A DNA stretch of 52,362 bases, taken from positions 1 to 52,362 of the forward strand of contig NZ_PSRR01000017.1 in the NCBI RefSeq assembly GCF_004296405.1, given 5' to 3'. Of the stretch, positions 1 through 8,877 are shown piece by piece; the stretch's first letter is position 1; each line of letters opens with the position of its first letter. The notes beneath the pieces were generated by a model. The model was not told the DNA's origin, ran no database searches, and saw only the letters and a program-made list of their open reading frames with translations. This stretch comes from Bradyrhizobium sp. Leo170 (GTDB taxonomy: Bacteria > Pseudomonadota > Alphaproteobacteria > Rhizobiales > Xanthobacteraceae). The translations under genes were made by a program, and so were the position numbers.

Positions 1-2342
1 AAATTGAACGTCGTCGACAGCAGATACGTGCGCGGAGCGGCGAGCGTGATCACGCCGCTATAAGCGGATGCCCAGTAGGCCTCGTTGAAGACGTTTTCGA
101 CGCTGGCACGAACCGCGATCGGCTTACCGTTCCAGGGAGACGTGAAGGTGTATCGCGCGCCGAGATCCACCCTCGTCCATTCCGGCAGCGTGAGTGTGTT
201 CGTCACGTTGACATATTGCGAGCTGGTGTAGATCACCCTCCCCGTCAGCGTGAGATCGCGCACGAACGGCGTGTCCCACTCCGCACCGATGTTCGCAGTG
301 ACGGCCGGCACGCCGATGGCCGTTCTGCCATCGGTGAGACCGCCAGGCGTTCTGACCTGTTGACCTCGGATCAAGGCTACGCCACCCAGCAATCGAAGCT
401 CGGGCGTGATCTCGCCGAACACGTTGAGTTCTACACCGCGGTTGCGCTGCTCGCCGTTGAGCTGCTGCGAGGGTTGCGGCAGCCCAGGCACCGCAATGAT
501 GCTCGGCTGAGAGATGTCGAATACGCTCATGGTCGTGGTGAGACGACCTGTATCGATCTTCACGCCCGCCTCGGCCTGCTTGGTTTGAGCCGGTGGAAAC
601 ACGGTTCCCACGTTGGAAAACGCGCCGGACACGACGACCGGTGTTTGAAGACCTTCGATGTAGTTCGCATAGAGCGAGATGTTCTCGACCGGTCTCACGA
701 CGATTGCGTAAGCCGGCGTCCATACCGAAGCGTCGCTCTCCGGCCTGCTTGACGCGGGCGTAAGAAAATTAGTGACCTCGCTTCCTGCGGTCTGACGACG
801 GACGCCAACCGTTAGCTGAACGCGCTTGTTCAGGAATGACATCGTGTCGGAAACACCGACGCTCCAGAGGTTGACGCCGGTGAGCTGATTGGCGCCGACC
901 ACAGTGAAATTGGGACGAGGAATATTGGTCGGCTCGGTGTAGAGGTTCCAGAAGATCGTGCCGCCGCCCGGGGGCGTCAGAACGCGCTGGCTATAGGTTC
1001 GATCGTTGATTGAGTAACCGACGTTGATCGCGTGATTGATCGGGCCCGTATCCGCGTTGATGCGAACACCGGCTTCGCCCGCAAAGGTCTCGAATGTCTC
1101 CTTTCCGGTGAACGGGTTCGAAGCCAGGTCGCCCACCTGGAGTGCTCCCGTTCGCGTCGCGTTGGTGAGAATAGGCGACGGATAGGCATAGTTGATGTTG
1201 CTGTCGTGATAACCGAACGACGCGTACGCGGTCATCCAGTCGGTCAAGTCGACCTCGCCTCTCGCGGTCGAGAAAAAGTCCGTCGGCTCATAGAACGCCC
1301 AAGGTACCTGGAAATTGGTTCCGGCCTTCGGCGGTGGAGGAATGAAGGTCGTGGTTGGAGCGATGGTGAAGAACCGCAACGGCGGATGCAGGACGTCGGC
1401 CTGGTAACCGATATCGACCGCCATGCGCGCGTTCTCGCCACGATAGTCGAGGCCCAGCACCACATTGCCGAGTTCGTCGTTCTGGCGGTTCCAGGGCGTA
1501 TTGCCGTTGCGATAGGTGCTGTTTAGCCGAACGCCCCACTCCTTGTGCTCGCCGTAGCGCCGACTGACGTCGATGGCCTCGCCAAACTGAGACTTCGAAA
1601 TGTAAAATCCGGTGAGCTGCGTAATATCGACGTCGGGCGCATGCTTGGTGAGGAGATTGACACTGCCGCCGACGGCGCCGCCGCTTGCGACACCGGTGCC
1701 TCCGACCGTCATGCCGTTGAGCACCGCGCTCGGCCCTTTCAGCACTTCGACCCGCTCTATGAAGTTCGCACCGGTAGAATAGCACGGTGCGATTCCGTAA
1801 AGTCCGTTCAACGCGTAATCGCAACTGTCATAGTAGAAGCCGCGGATGAAGAGGCTATCGGCGCCACCGCCCGCCGCCTGCACCACTCTGACGGAAGGAT
1901 CGTTCGCCAAAACGTCGCGGATAGTACGCGCCTGTTGATTCTGAATCAGCTCCGCCGTGTAGCTGGTCTGGTTGAACGGCGTATCCATCACGCTGCGGTT
2001 GCCCAGCAGTCCTAGGCTTCCGCCTGTTGCGACCTGTCCACCGGCATAGGGAGCGGGCGGCGCGCCAAGCGTTCCCGTCGAAGGCACCGCATACGGGACC
2101 GGCTCTACCCGGCGAGGAGCCGGGGCAGCAACGCGCCTTTGCACGCGTGTCGTGGAGGTCTGCGGCCTCTGGCTCGTCTGTCGCACCCTTGATCTCGTTG
2201 GTGCGTCTACGGTGACGGGCGGCAAATTTCCTTGTGCAAATACTTTCTGACTGTCCAAAAAATCCAAGGAAAGCGCGAGGTAACTCGCCGCTCCCAGCGC
2301 AACAGCACGCAGAACATTTCTCGCCCCGACGTCATACGTCAT
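1..2342 (-). CDS. TonB-dependent siderophore receptor (3' end cut by window edge)
   Basis: Outer-membrane gated channel that imports a ferric siderophore using TonB energy. I translated this frame directly from the reverse strand: it is open from an ATG at 2342 to the window edge, about 780 residues, and the last visible residues (LLSTTFN plus the start of a Phe/Leu codon) are the usual beta-barrel end, so only the final residue and stop are missing. Residues 1-38 form a signal region ending in VFAQG. Residues 40-105 are a Pro/Arg/Thr-rich linker. The plug follows, with QQARTIRDVLANDPSVRV near 140, SLFIRGF, and ERVEVLKGPSAVLNG. The rest is the barrel, with the typical VENVFNEAYW near the end. 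It resembles the FhuA/FoxA/FecA-like hydroxamate receptor group, but the ligand cannot be read from sequence. A likely Irr/ICE box lies upstream. An in-frame GTG lies three codons before the chosen ATG. Confidence 0.9.
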   Translation of the reverse strand, partial: MTYDVGARNVLRAVALGAASYLALSLDFLDSQKVFAQGNLPPVTVDAPTRSRVRQTSQRPQTSTTRVQRRVAAPAPRRVEPVPYAVPSTGTLGAPPAPYAGGQVATGGSLGLLGNRSVMDTPFNQTSYTAELIQNQQARTIRDVLANDPSVRVVQAAGGGADSLFIRGFYYDSCDYALNGLYGIAPCYSTGANFIERVEVLKGPSAVLNGMTVGGTGVASGGAVGGSVNLLTKHAPDVDITQLTGFYISKSQFGEAIDVSRRYGEHKEWGVRLNSTYRNGNTPWNRQNDELGNVVLGLDYRGENARMAVDIGYQADVLHPPLRFFTIAPTTTFIPPPPKAGTNFQVPWAFYEPTDFFSTARGEVDLTDWMTAYASFGYHDSNINYAYPSPILTNATRTGALQVGDLASNPFTGKETFETFAGEAGVRINADTGPINHAINVGYSINDRTYSQRVLTPPGGGTIFWNLYTEPTNIPRPNFTVVGANQLTGVNLWSVGVSDTMSFLNKRVQLTVGVRRQTAGSEVTNFLTPASSRPESDASVWTPAYAIVVRPVENISLYANYIEGLQTPVVVSGAFSNVGTVFPPAQTKQAEAGVKIDTGRLTTTMSVFDISQPSIIAVPGLPQPSQQLNGEQRNRGVELNVFGEITPELRLLGGVALIRGQQVRTPGGLTDGRTAIGVPAVTANIGAEWDTPFVRDLTLTGRVIYTSSQYVNVTNTLTLPEWTRVDLGARYTFTSPWNGKPIAVRASVENVFNEAYWASAYSGVITLAAPRTYLLSTTFN

Positions 2343-2505
2343 GCCTAACACCCCCAGGCAACTTGCAGGTCCCTGGATTCGTCCTAACACGCGCTTCTGC
2401 AGGGGGTGGAGAAACGCCCAATAGAAATGATCTAAGCTCGCGATGCTGTTGCGGCGAATTGCTCGCAGAGCCTGTCTAACAACGATGAAACAACATCATG
2501 CATTC

Positions 2506-2522
2506 TTTGAAATCGTTCTAAA
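2506..2522 (-). promoter_or_regulatory. Irr/ICE-type iron-control box
   Basis: The 17-mer TTTGAAATCGTTCTAAA differs from the rhizobial iron control element (TTTAGAA-N3-TTCTAAA) only by a swapped AG/GA pair, and it extends to an imperfect palindrome over 2503-2525 (TTCTTT ... AAAGAA). It lies about 165 bp upstream of the siderophore-receptor start, in a 380-bp gene-free stretch (2343-2722) in which I see nothing else convincing. Irr regulates iron genes through such boxes in Bradyrhizobium. That it acts here is inference. Confidence 0.6.
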
Positions 2523-2722
2523 GAATATGCGCCATGCGCGCGATAAGCACGGTTGGTCCATGATGATTCCGTGACCGAGAATGTTCGCACGCCGTTCTCA
2601 GCAGGAGCTTCGGGAATTCTTTCCATGAATATTTGGGAAGTTGTGGCAGCCACATCTCCCGAACTCGCTTCCAAAGATTCGGCGGAAAGAGCGTGGTGTC
2701 TTCAAACAGCGCGCGCGGGAAA

Positions 2723-4132
2723 TCAGTTGCTCAACGGGTAGATCTTTCCCGGATTCATGATTCCTCTCGGGTCCAGCGCCGTCTTTACCGCCTTCATGAG
2801 CGCCACCCCCTCACCGTGCTCCGTTTGCATGTGCACGATCTTGTGCAGCCCTACGCCGTGTTCGCCTGAGCATGTGCCTCCCATCGCAATGGCTCGGCGC
2901 GCGGTGCGAAAGGCGAGCGCCTCGGCGCGCTCAGTCTCTTGCGCGTCCTTCGGATCGAACAGGATTCCGAGATGGAAATTACCATCACCGACATGGCCGA
3001 CGATCGGCGCCGTCAGGCCAGATGCGACAATGTCCGCCTTGGTCTCCAGCAGACAGGCCGGCAGCGCCGAAATCGGCACGCAGGCATCGGTACCCATATT
3101 GGCCTTACCGGGCTCAAGCGCCATCACCGCTTGATAGGAATTGTGGCGCGCCTTCCACAACCGCGTCCGGTCTTCCGGCCGCTCGGCGAATTGAAACGCG
3201 CCGCCGCCGTGATCCGCTGTTATCGCCTGCATCATCTCCACTTCCTCGCGCACTCCGTTCGGCGTGCCGTGAAACTCGAGAAAGAGCGTCGGCGTCTCCA
3301 CATAATCCAGTTTCGAATAGCGGATTGCGGCGCGCATCTGCACCTCGTCGAGCAGTTCAATGCGCGCCATCTTCAGATTGGATTGCAGCGCCGTCACGAC
3401 AGCGGCGACAGCACCTTCAAGCGAGGCAAACTGGCAGACGGCGGCAACGATCGTCTCCGGCTGGCCGTAAAGCTTGAGCTGGATTTCGGTGATGACGCCG
3501 AGCGTTCCTTCGCTGCCGACATAGAGACGGGTGAGATCGAGGCCAGCAGATGACTTCCGCGCGCGGCTGCCGGTGCGGACGATGCGGCCATCGGGCGTGA
3601 CGACGGTGAGGCCGAGAATGTTCTCACGCATCGTGCCATAGCGCACCGCATTGGTGCCGGAGGCCCGCGTGGCGGCCATGCCGCCGATCGAGGCATTGGC
3701 TCCTGGATCGACCGGAAAGAACAGGCCGGTGTCGCGGACATGCGCGTTGAGGGCTTCGCGCGTCACGCCCGCCTGGACCCGGCAGTCGAGCGAGTCCGGT
3801 GTGACCTCCAGGATTTTGTCAAAGCGCGTCATATCGAGCGACACGCCGCCGGCAAGAGCTGCAAGCTGGCCCTCCAGCGAAGACCCCGCGCCAAAGGGCG
3901 TGACCGGCACGCGGTGTTCGTTGCACAGCGCGAGAACGAAGGCGACCTCCTCGTTGGTCTCGGGAAAGACCACGAGATCGGGCACACCGACTGCCGGCAG
4001 GCCTTCGCCGTGGCTGTGCTGGTCGACCACCGCCTGCGAGACCGTGACACGCGCGCCCAGGCGTTCAGCGAGCCTCGCGCGCACAGCGGCGATGACTTCC
4101 GTTGTTGGGCGCGGCAGGGTGTGGGCGTTCAT
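2723..4132 (-). CDS. FAD-linked D-lactate dehydrogenase (cytochrome) / GlcD-type oxidase
   Basis: Flavin dehydrogenase oxidising a D-2-hydroxyacid (D-lactate, glycolate or a related acid) and passing electrons to cytochrome or quinone. The N-terminal FAD-binding domain shows PFGAGSSLEGQ near residue 80, DPGANASIGGMAATRASGTN near 145, and YVGSEGTLGVITE. The C-terminal cap domain has GHVGDGNFH near 390 and CSGEHGVGLHK near 425, both conserved in the DLD/GlcD family. At 469 aa it has normal family length. The ATG at 4132 is chosen because GGAGG sits five bases upstream; another ATG four codons earlier overlaps that ribosome site. It is the last gene of the block that begins with the MFS and Liv transporter genes, so it may oxidise an imported hydroxy acid. 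The true substrate is unknown. Confidence 0.85.
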   Translation of the reverse strand: MNAHTLPRPTTEVIAAVRARLAERLGARVTVSQAVVDQHSHGEGLPAVGVPDLVVFPETNEEVAFVLALCNEHRVPVTPFGAGSSLEGQLAALAGGVSLDMTRFDKILEVTPDSLDCRVQAGVTREALNAHVRDTGLFFPVDPGANASIGGMAATRASGTNAVRYGTMRENILGLTVVTPDGRIVRTGSRARKSSAGLDLTRLYVGSEGTLGVITEIQLKLYGQPETIVAAVCQFASLEGAVAAVVTALQSNLKMARIELLDEVQMRAAIRYSKLDYVETPTLFLEFHGTPNGVREEVEMMQAITADHGGGAFQFAERPEDRTRLWKARHNSYQAVMALEPGKANMGTDACVPISALPACLLETKADIVASGLTAPIVGHVGDGNFHLGILFDPKDAQETERAEALAFRTARRAIAMGGTCSGEHGVGLHKIVHMQTEHGEGVALMKAVKTALDPRGIMNPGKIYPLSN

Positions 4133-4234
4133 GTCGGCCTCCATTGTGACCCGGCCTCCATCTGCACCACGGCGATCCGCCTTTCAAGCCGCGACGGCGA
4201 CGGCTCTCGTGAGCACCAAATCCAGCCCGCTAGC

Positions 4235-5731
4235 TTATTCGGCGGCCTCGCCGTGGCCGAGATAGGCGCCCATCAGGCGGGGATCGCGCGCGACCTCGGC
4301 GGCGCTTCCCTCGGCAACGATACGTCCCGAGCTCAGCACATAACCGCGGTGGGCGACGGCGAGCGCCATGCGGGCATTCTGCTCCACCAGCAGGATCGCC
4401 GTCCCCTGCCGATTGATTTCCACGAGCTTGCCAAAAACCTGCTCGACCAGCAGCGGAGCAAGTCCGAGCGACGGCTCGTCGAGCAGCAGCAGACGCGGAC
4501 GGCTCATCAATGCGCGGGCAATGGCGAGCATCTGCTGCTCTCCGCCTGAGAGCGAGAAGGCCAGCGATGCCGACAGGCGCTTGAGGTTGGGGAACAGTTC
4601 GAGCATCTCCTCGATCAATCCCGCCAGTTCACCGTGCGGTCGCCCATAGGCGCCGATCTTGAGGTTCTCGATGACTGTCAATCCGCCGAACAGCCGCCGG
4701 CGCTCGGGAACGAGCGCCAGTCCCATTCCGACCAGACGCTCGGTCGGCTCCCTGATCAGCTCCTGACCTGTGAAGCGCACCGAGCCCGATGCCTGCGCCA
4801 GACGCGCGATCGCCTTCAGCGTGGAGGATTTGCCTGCTCCGTTGTTGCCGAGCAGCGCCACGAACTCGCCGACACCGACCTTCAGCGACACCTGCCGGAC
4901 CGCCTCGATGTCACCGTAGCGGACCACGAGATCGGAGACCTCAAGCAGCGGCGCGCCGGTGCCTTCGCTCGCGCGGCCGACCTGTTCATGGAGCTCCGCC
5001 TCGCGGTCGGCACGGCCGAGATAGGCCTCGATGACGGCGTCGTTGCGCTGGATCTCGGCCGGCGCTCCCTCGGCCAGCACCTTGCCGAAATTGAGCACAG
5101 TGATCCGGTCGGCGAGCGTCATCACTACTTCCATCTCGTGCTCGATCAAGAGGATCGTCATCCCGCGCGCATGCATCTGGCGGATCACCTCGATCAGGCG
5201 CGCGGTCTCGGCGTGGTTGAGACCTCCATGCGGCTCGTCAAGCAGCACGAGGCGCGGCTCCAGCGCGAGCGCCTTGGCGATTTCGAGCAACCGCCTTTGT
5301 CCCTGCGGCAACGAGGCGGCATTCGCATCGGCAACGTCGGCAAGCCCGACGAACGCAATGATCTCGTCGACCCGGCGTGCGTTTTCCTGGTCGAAGCGCC
5401 ACGGATGAGCCCTGCCGTGCCGCGCGGCAAGGACATTCTGGCGCACAGTCATCGAGCCGAACAGGCGGGTATTCTGGAATGTGCGTGCCAGCCCCATTGC
5501 CGCGAGCTGGTGCAACGGCTTCGACGTGACGACGGCGCTTTCGAAGCGCACCTCGCCTCCGGTCGGCGTATAGATGCCGCTGATGATGTTGAACAGCGTG
5601 GTCTTGCCCGAGCCGTTGGGGCCGATCACGGCATGGATCGTGCCCTGCGCGACGGTGAGCGATACGTCTTCGAGCGCCGTCAGGCCGCCGAAGCGTTTGG
5701 TGACGCCGGAGAGCTCAAGCAGCGCGTTCAT
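4235..5731 (-). CDS. Fused Liv-type ABC ATPase (LivG-LivF in one chain)
   Basis: One 498-aa polypeptide carries both ATPase subunits of a branched-chain-amino-acid-type ABC importer. The first half is LivG-like: Walker A GPNGSGKTT near residue 37, signature LPQGQ near 145, Walker B LVLLDEPHGGL. The second half is LivF-like: Walker A GNNGAGKSS near 293, signature LSGGEQQ near 395, Walker B LLLLDEPSLGL. A linker of about 25 residues (EAELHEQVGRASEGTGAP) joins them. In most genomes these are two separate genes of about 250 and 235 aa. The start overlaps the end of the permease gene by 17 bases, which implies translational coupling. The fusion would fix the ATPase pair as a heterodimer. Substrates of Liv-type systems often include aromatic acids, amides and hydroxy acids, so the name does not define the ligand. 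Confidence 0.93.
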   Translation of the reverse strand: MNALLELSGVTKRFGGLTALEDVSLTVAQGTIHAVIGPNGSGKTTLFNIISGIYTPTGGEVRFESAVVTSKPLHQLAAMGLARTFQNTRLFGSMTVRQNVLAARHGRAHPWRFDQENARRVDEIIAFVGLADVADANAASLPQGQRRLLEIAKALALEPRLVLLDEPHGGLNHAETARLIEVIRQMHARGMTILLIEHEMEVVMTLADRITVLNFGKVLAEGAPAEIQRNDAVIEAYLGRADREAELHEQVGRASEGTGAPLLEVSDLVVRYGDIEAVRQVSLKVGVGEFVALLGNNGAGKSSTLKAIARLAQASGSVRFTGQELIREPTERLVGMGLALVPERRRLFGGLTVIENLKIGAYGRPHGELAGLIEEMLELFPNLKRLSASLAFSLSGGEQQMLAIARALMSRPRLLLLDEPSLGLAPLLVEQVFGKLVEINRQGTAILLVEQNARMALAVAHRGYVLSSGRIVAEGSAAEVARDPRLMGAYLGHGEAAE

Positions 5732-6713
5732 GATGCGTCACGTCCGATCGTGCATAGGATTTTTCGCGCCGGCGAAGACTGCGGAAGGCGGAGAGAACCA
5801 GTCCGGAGAGACCGGCAGGGAAGAAGGTGATCACGAGGATGACCATGACGCCGAAGACGGCAAAGTAGTATTCCTGCATGAAGCGCAACAGCTCCGGCAC
5901 GAAGGTATAGAGGATGGCCCCGAGCACGGCGCCAAGGGGGCTGCCGAGGCCGCCGACCACCGCCATGGCGAGGTAGGAGAAGGTCGACTGCCACGAGAAA
6001 ACATCGGGGCTGATATAGCCGCGCAGCAGCACGTAGCAGATGCCGGCAAGACCTCCATAGGCGGCCGAGATCACGAACAGCATGATCTTCAGCCGCGAAA
6101 TGTCGACGCCGATGGCCTGCGCCGCCAGCGGATCGTCGCGCAGCGCGCGGATGCGCAGACCCAGCGGACCATTGGCGATCCAGACCTGGAGCAGATAGGC
6201 GCAAGCGACGATCGCGAGCAACACCCACAGCATCTTGTCGTTCTCACCGGCAAGCCCGATGCCCGGGATTGCGGTGATGCCGTTGGCGCCGTTGGTCAGT
6301 CCCTCCCAGTTCACCAGCAGCCGCTCGACGATCAGCGCGAAAGCCAGCGTACACAGGGCGAGGTAGTGCCCCTTCAGCCGCAATGTCGGCCAGCCCAGCG
6401 CCATCCCCACCGCGGCGGAGATTGCGATCGCGCCGATCGCGGCGACCGGCACCGGCATGCCTGCGGCCTGAAGCAGCGTGAATCCATACGCCCCGATGCC
6501 GAAGAATGCGCATTGTGCGAGCGACATCTGGCCGCCGAAGCCGAGAATAAAATTGAGCCCGAGGACCAAGAGGATGTTGATCAATGTCACGTCTGCGACC
6601 TGCAGATAATACACCGACAGGAATTGCGGCAGGACGAGGCCGCAAAGGATCGCAACGCCGATCACCAGAAGGGCGAGCGTACGCATCGTCAGCGTGTTTC
6701 CGTCGACGGTCAT
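5715..6713 (-). CDS. Liv-type ABC permease, LivM family
   Basis: Inner-membrane permease of the branched-chain amino acid/amide ABC importer family (332 aa). It has many hydrophobic helices, starting with LALLVIGVAILCGLVLPQFL, and the family signature GFGGQMSLAQCAFFGIGAYG near residue 60 and LRDDPLAAQAIGVDISRLK near 190, the EAA-like cytoplasmic loop that contacts the ATPase. The ATG at 6713 directly abuts the TAA of the upstream LivH-like gene; a second ATG nine codons later is possible. It works with the LivH-like gene and the fused ATPase. Confidence 0.92.
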   Translation of the reverse strand: MTVDGNTLTMRTLALLVIGVAILCGLVLPQFLSVYYLQVADVTLINILLVLGLNFILGFGGQMSLAQCAFFGIGAYGFTLLQAAGMPVPVAAIGAIAISAAVGMALGWPTLRLKGHYLALCTLAFALIVERLLVNWEGLTNGANGITAIPGIGLAGENDKMLWVLLAIVACAYLLQVWIANGPLGLRIRALRDDPLAAQAIGVDISRLKIMLFVISAAYGGLAGICYVLLRGYISPDVFSWQSTFSYLAMAVVGGLGSPLGAVLGAILYTFVPELLRFMQEYYFAVFGVMVILVITFFPAGLSGLVLSAFRSLRRREKSYARSDVTHHERAA

Positions 6714-7595
6714 TTATGGACGCTCCAGTTCGAGTTCGCCGAAAATGCCCTGCGGGCGGAACATCAGAACTGCGATCAAGACGCCGAACGCAATCACGTC
6801 GATATATTCCGACGAGATGTAGAAGGATCCCGCCGACTCGATGACGCCGAAGATCAGGCCACCGACGAGCGCGCCGGGGATCGAGCCGAAGCCGCCGAGG
6901 ATGGTCGCTGCGAAGGCACGGAGCGACAGGTTAACGCCCATGTCGGAAGATACGTAAGACAGCGGCGCGATCAGCCAGCCCGCCAAGGCTGCGAGCATGG
7001 TAGCGTACGCAAAGATGAAAGCGATGATGCGGGCGGTGGGAATGCCCATCAGCCGCGCAGCTTCAGCGTCCTGCGCGGTGGCGCGCATTGCGCGACCGAG
7101 CGCCGTATGCTGAAACAGCGTGTGCTGGATCGCCATCATCACGGCGAGCGCCGCCAGGATGACGAGATACTGCGCGTAGATCGTGGAGCCGAACAACTGC
7201 ACAGAGGTCGTGCCCAGGGGGCCAGCGAAGTTGAGAGGCTGCGGTCCCCAGATGATCACGGCGATATTCTGCAACGCCATGGACAGGCCGAGCGTTGCCA
7301 CGATCGCCGACAATTGCGGCGCGTTGCGCAAGGGATGGTAGATTCCCCAAGCCAGCGCGGCGCCGAAGATGCCAAGGATCACCAGCATCGTAACGAGGTT
7401 CAACCACAGCGGCATCCCGAGACGATTGGCGAGCCAGCCGACCGAGACGAAGGCGCCGAGCATCACGAGGTCTCCCTGAGCAAAATTGACCAGGGAGACC
7501 GCATTCCAGATCAGCGTGTAGCCGAGCGCCACCAGCGCATAGGCCGCGCCGATCGCCAATCCCACCAACACGATCTGAATAAAAGTCTGCAACAT
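6714..7595 (-). CDS. Liv-type ABC permease, LivH family
   Basis: Second permease subunit of the importer (293 aa, normal length). The start MLQTFIQIVLVGLAIGAAYALVALG and the motif NAVSLVNFAQGDLVMLGAF near residue 30 are typical of LivH. The conserved cytoplasmic loop appears as RAMRATAQDAEAARLMGIP near 165, and the end RPQGIFGELELERP is the usual LivH C-terminus. It sits in the order receptor, LivH, LivM, ATPase, separated from the receptor gene by 55 bases. Confidence 0.93.
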   Translation of the reverse strand: MLQTFIQIVLVGLAIGAAYALVALGYTLIWNAVSLVNFAQGDLVMLGAFVSVGWLANRLGMPLWLNLVTMLVILGIFGAALAWGIYHPLRNAPQLSAIVATLGLSMALQNIAVIIWGPQPLNFAGPLGTTSVQLFGSTIYAQYLVILAALAVMMAIQHTLFQHTALGRAMRATAQDAEAARLMGIPTARIIAFIFAYATMLAALAGWLIAPLSYVSSDMGVNLSLRAFAATILGGFGSIPGALVGGLIFGVIESAGSFYISSEYIDVIAFGVLIAVLMFRPQGIFGELELERP

Positions 7596-7650
7596 CGTAA
7601 GATCCCGTCACGGTGCCGGCCACCGGAGGCCCGGCGGCGGCGCACGCTCG

Positions 7651-8808
7651 TTAGCTGCTGATGGCCTTGACGATCTCCGGCTTGCCGCCGGCGACCTTGG
7701 TAATGATGCCGGAATGGGTCATATCGCCGTTGCCGGTCCAGCCATAGCGCGTGACGATGCCCGGGAAGTCACGGATCGCGGTCAGCGCCTGCTGGATTCC
7801 CTCGCCCGTAATGGCGTCGGCGCGCTCCATCGCCGCGATGATCAGCTTTGCCGCGTCGTGATAGACCGTGGCGTAGAGCTCCGGCTCGTCACCGGGATGA
7901 GCCGCCGAATAGAGCTTCTTCCAGCTCTGCACCCGCTCGTCGGGATCGTCCTTGACGAACTCGCCGATCGCCATGCATCCGTCGGCGCCCTCTCCGGCGA
8001 GGCCGAGGAAGATCGGCTGCGAGAATGCCGTGTTGCCGGCGATGCCGAATTTCACGCCGAGGGTCTTGCTCTGCTTGGCAATGAGCCCCGCCGGCTGATC
8101 ATCGGTCCAGACGATGATGCCGTCGACACCGGCCTGCTGAAAGGCCAAAATCTGCGAGGTGTAATCCTTGGTGGCGTCGGTGTGGGCCTGCACCAGCGCA
8201 GGCTCGACGCCGCGCTTGGTCAAGGAGGCCTTGACCACGCCAATGCCGGATTGCCCAAAGGCCGTGTTGACGTAGCCAAGTCCGATCTTCTTCCATTGCA
8301 GATCTTCCGTGACGTATTTGACCAGAAGGTCCGCGCCGATCGCATCATTCAGGCGGACGCGAAACACCCAGGGGCTGCCTTGCTGGGTGACGACAGGTCC
8401 GGTTGCGCCCGTCAGGCACGGGATCTTGTATTTCGCAAGCAGCGGCAGGTTCGGCAGGATGCCCGGCGTGTAGTGCGGACCTACCAGTGCCACGACCTCG
8501 TCCTGGGTCGCGAGCTTGGTAACGGCATTTGCCGCCGCAGTTGGGTTCGGCCCGAGATCGTCGGCGATGCGTACCTCGATCATGCGCCCCTTGATGCCGC
8601 CCTTGTCGTTGATCTGCTTCACCGCAATCGCGACGCCATTCTTCATCCACTGGCCGTTCTGGGCGAACTGACCCGTCATCGGTCCGGAAATGCCGATGCG
8701 GATCGGATCGGCGGCGTGTGCGCGGCCGAGGATCGTCGGCATTGCGAGCGGTACGGCAGCAATGCCCTTGATCAGACTGCGTCGAGAGAAGCGCAAGGTA
8801 GAGACCAT
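7651..8808 (-). CDS. Liv-type periplasmic substrate-binding protein (Tat signal)
   Basis: Periplasmic receptor of the ABC importer, 385 aa, of the Leu/Ile/Val/amide-binding (type I fold) family. The N-terminus has a twin-arginine motif (FSRRSLIKG, residues 7-15) followed by a hydrophobic stretch and GRAHA, so export is probably by Tat. The mature protein begins near ADPIRIGISGPMTGQFAQNG, with the family features KGGIKGRMIEVRIADD and the cleft region GPVVTQQGSPWVFRVR. GAGGAAA stands before the ATG. The ligand cannot be read; neighbours suggest an organic or sugar acid. Confidence 0.9.
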   Translation of the reverse strand: MVSTLRFSRRSLIKGIAAVPLAMPTILGRAHAADPIRIGISGPMTGQFAQNGQWMKNGVAIAVKQINDKGGIKGRMIEVRIADDLGPNPTAAANAVTKLATQDEVVALVGPHYTPGILPNLPLLAKYKIPCLTGATGPVVTQQGSPWVFRVRLNDAIGADLLVKYVTEDLQWKKIGLGYVNTAFGQSGIGVVKASLTKRGVEPALVQAHTDATKDYTSQILAFQQAGVDGIIVWTDDQPAGLIAKQSKTLGVKFGIAGNTAFSQPIFLGLAGEGADGCMAIGEFVKDDPDERVQSWKKLYSAAHPGDEPELYATVYHDAAKLIIAAMERADAITGEGIQQALTAIRDFPGIVTRYGWTGNGDMTHSGIITKVAGGKPEIVKAISS

Positions 8809-8877
8809 GGCAGTTTCCTCACTTGGTTTTGCGATGCCGCCTCGTCTCGAGCGGCTGGCTTTGCGAGCGAGATTGGC

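Noticed and set aside
2432..2674. 80-codon minus-strand frame upstream of the siderophore receptor
   Set aside because: No ribosome site or recognisable domain, and it runs over the ICE box, so it is probably chance.
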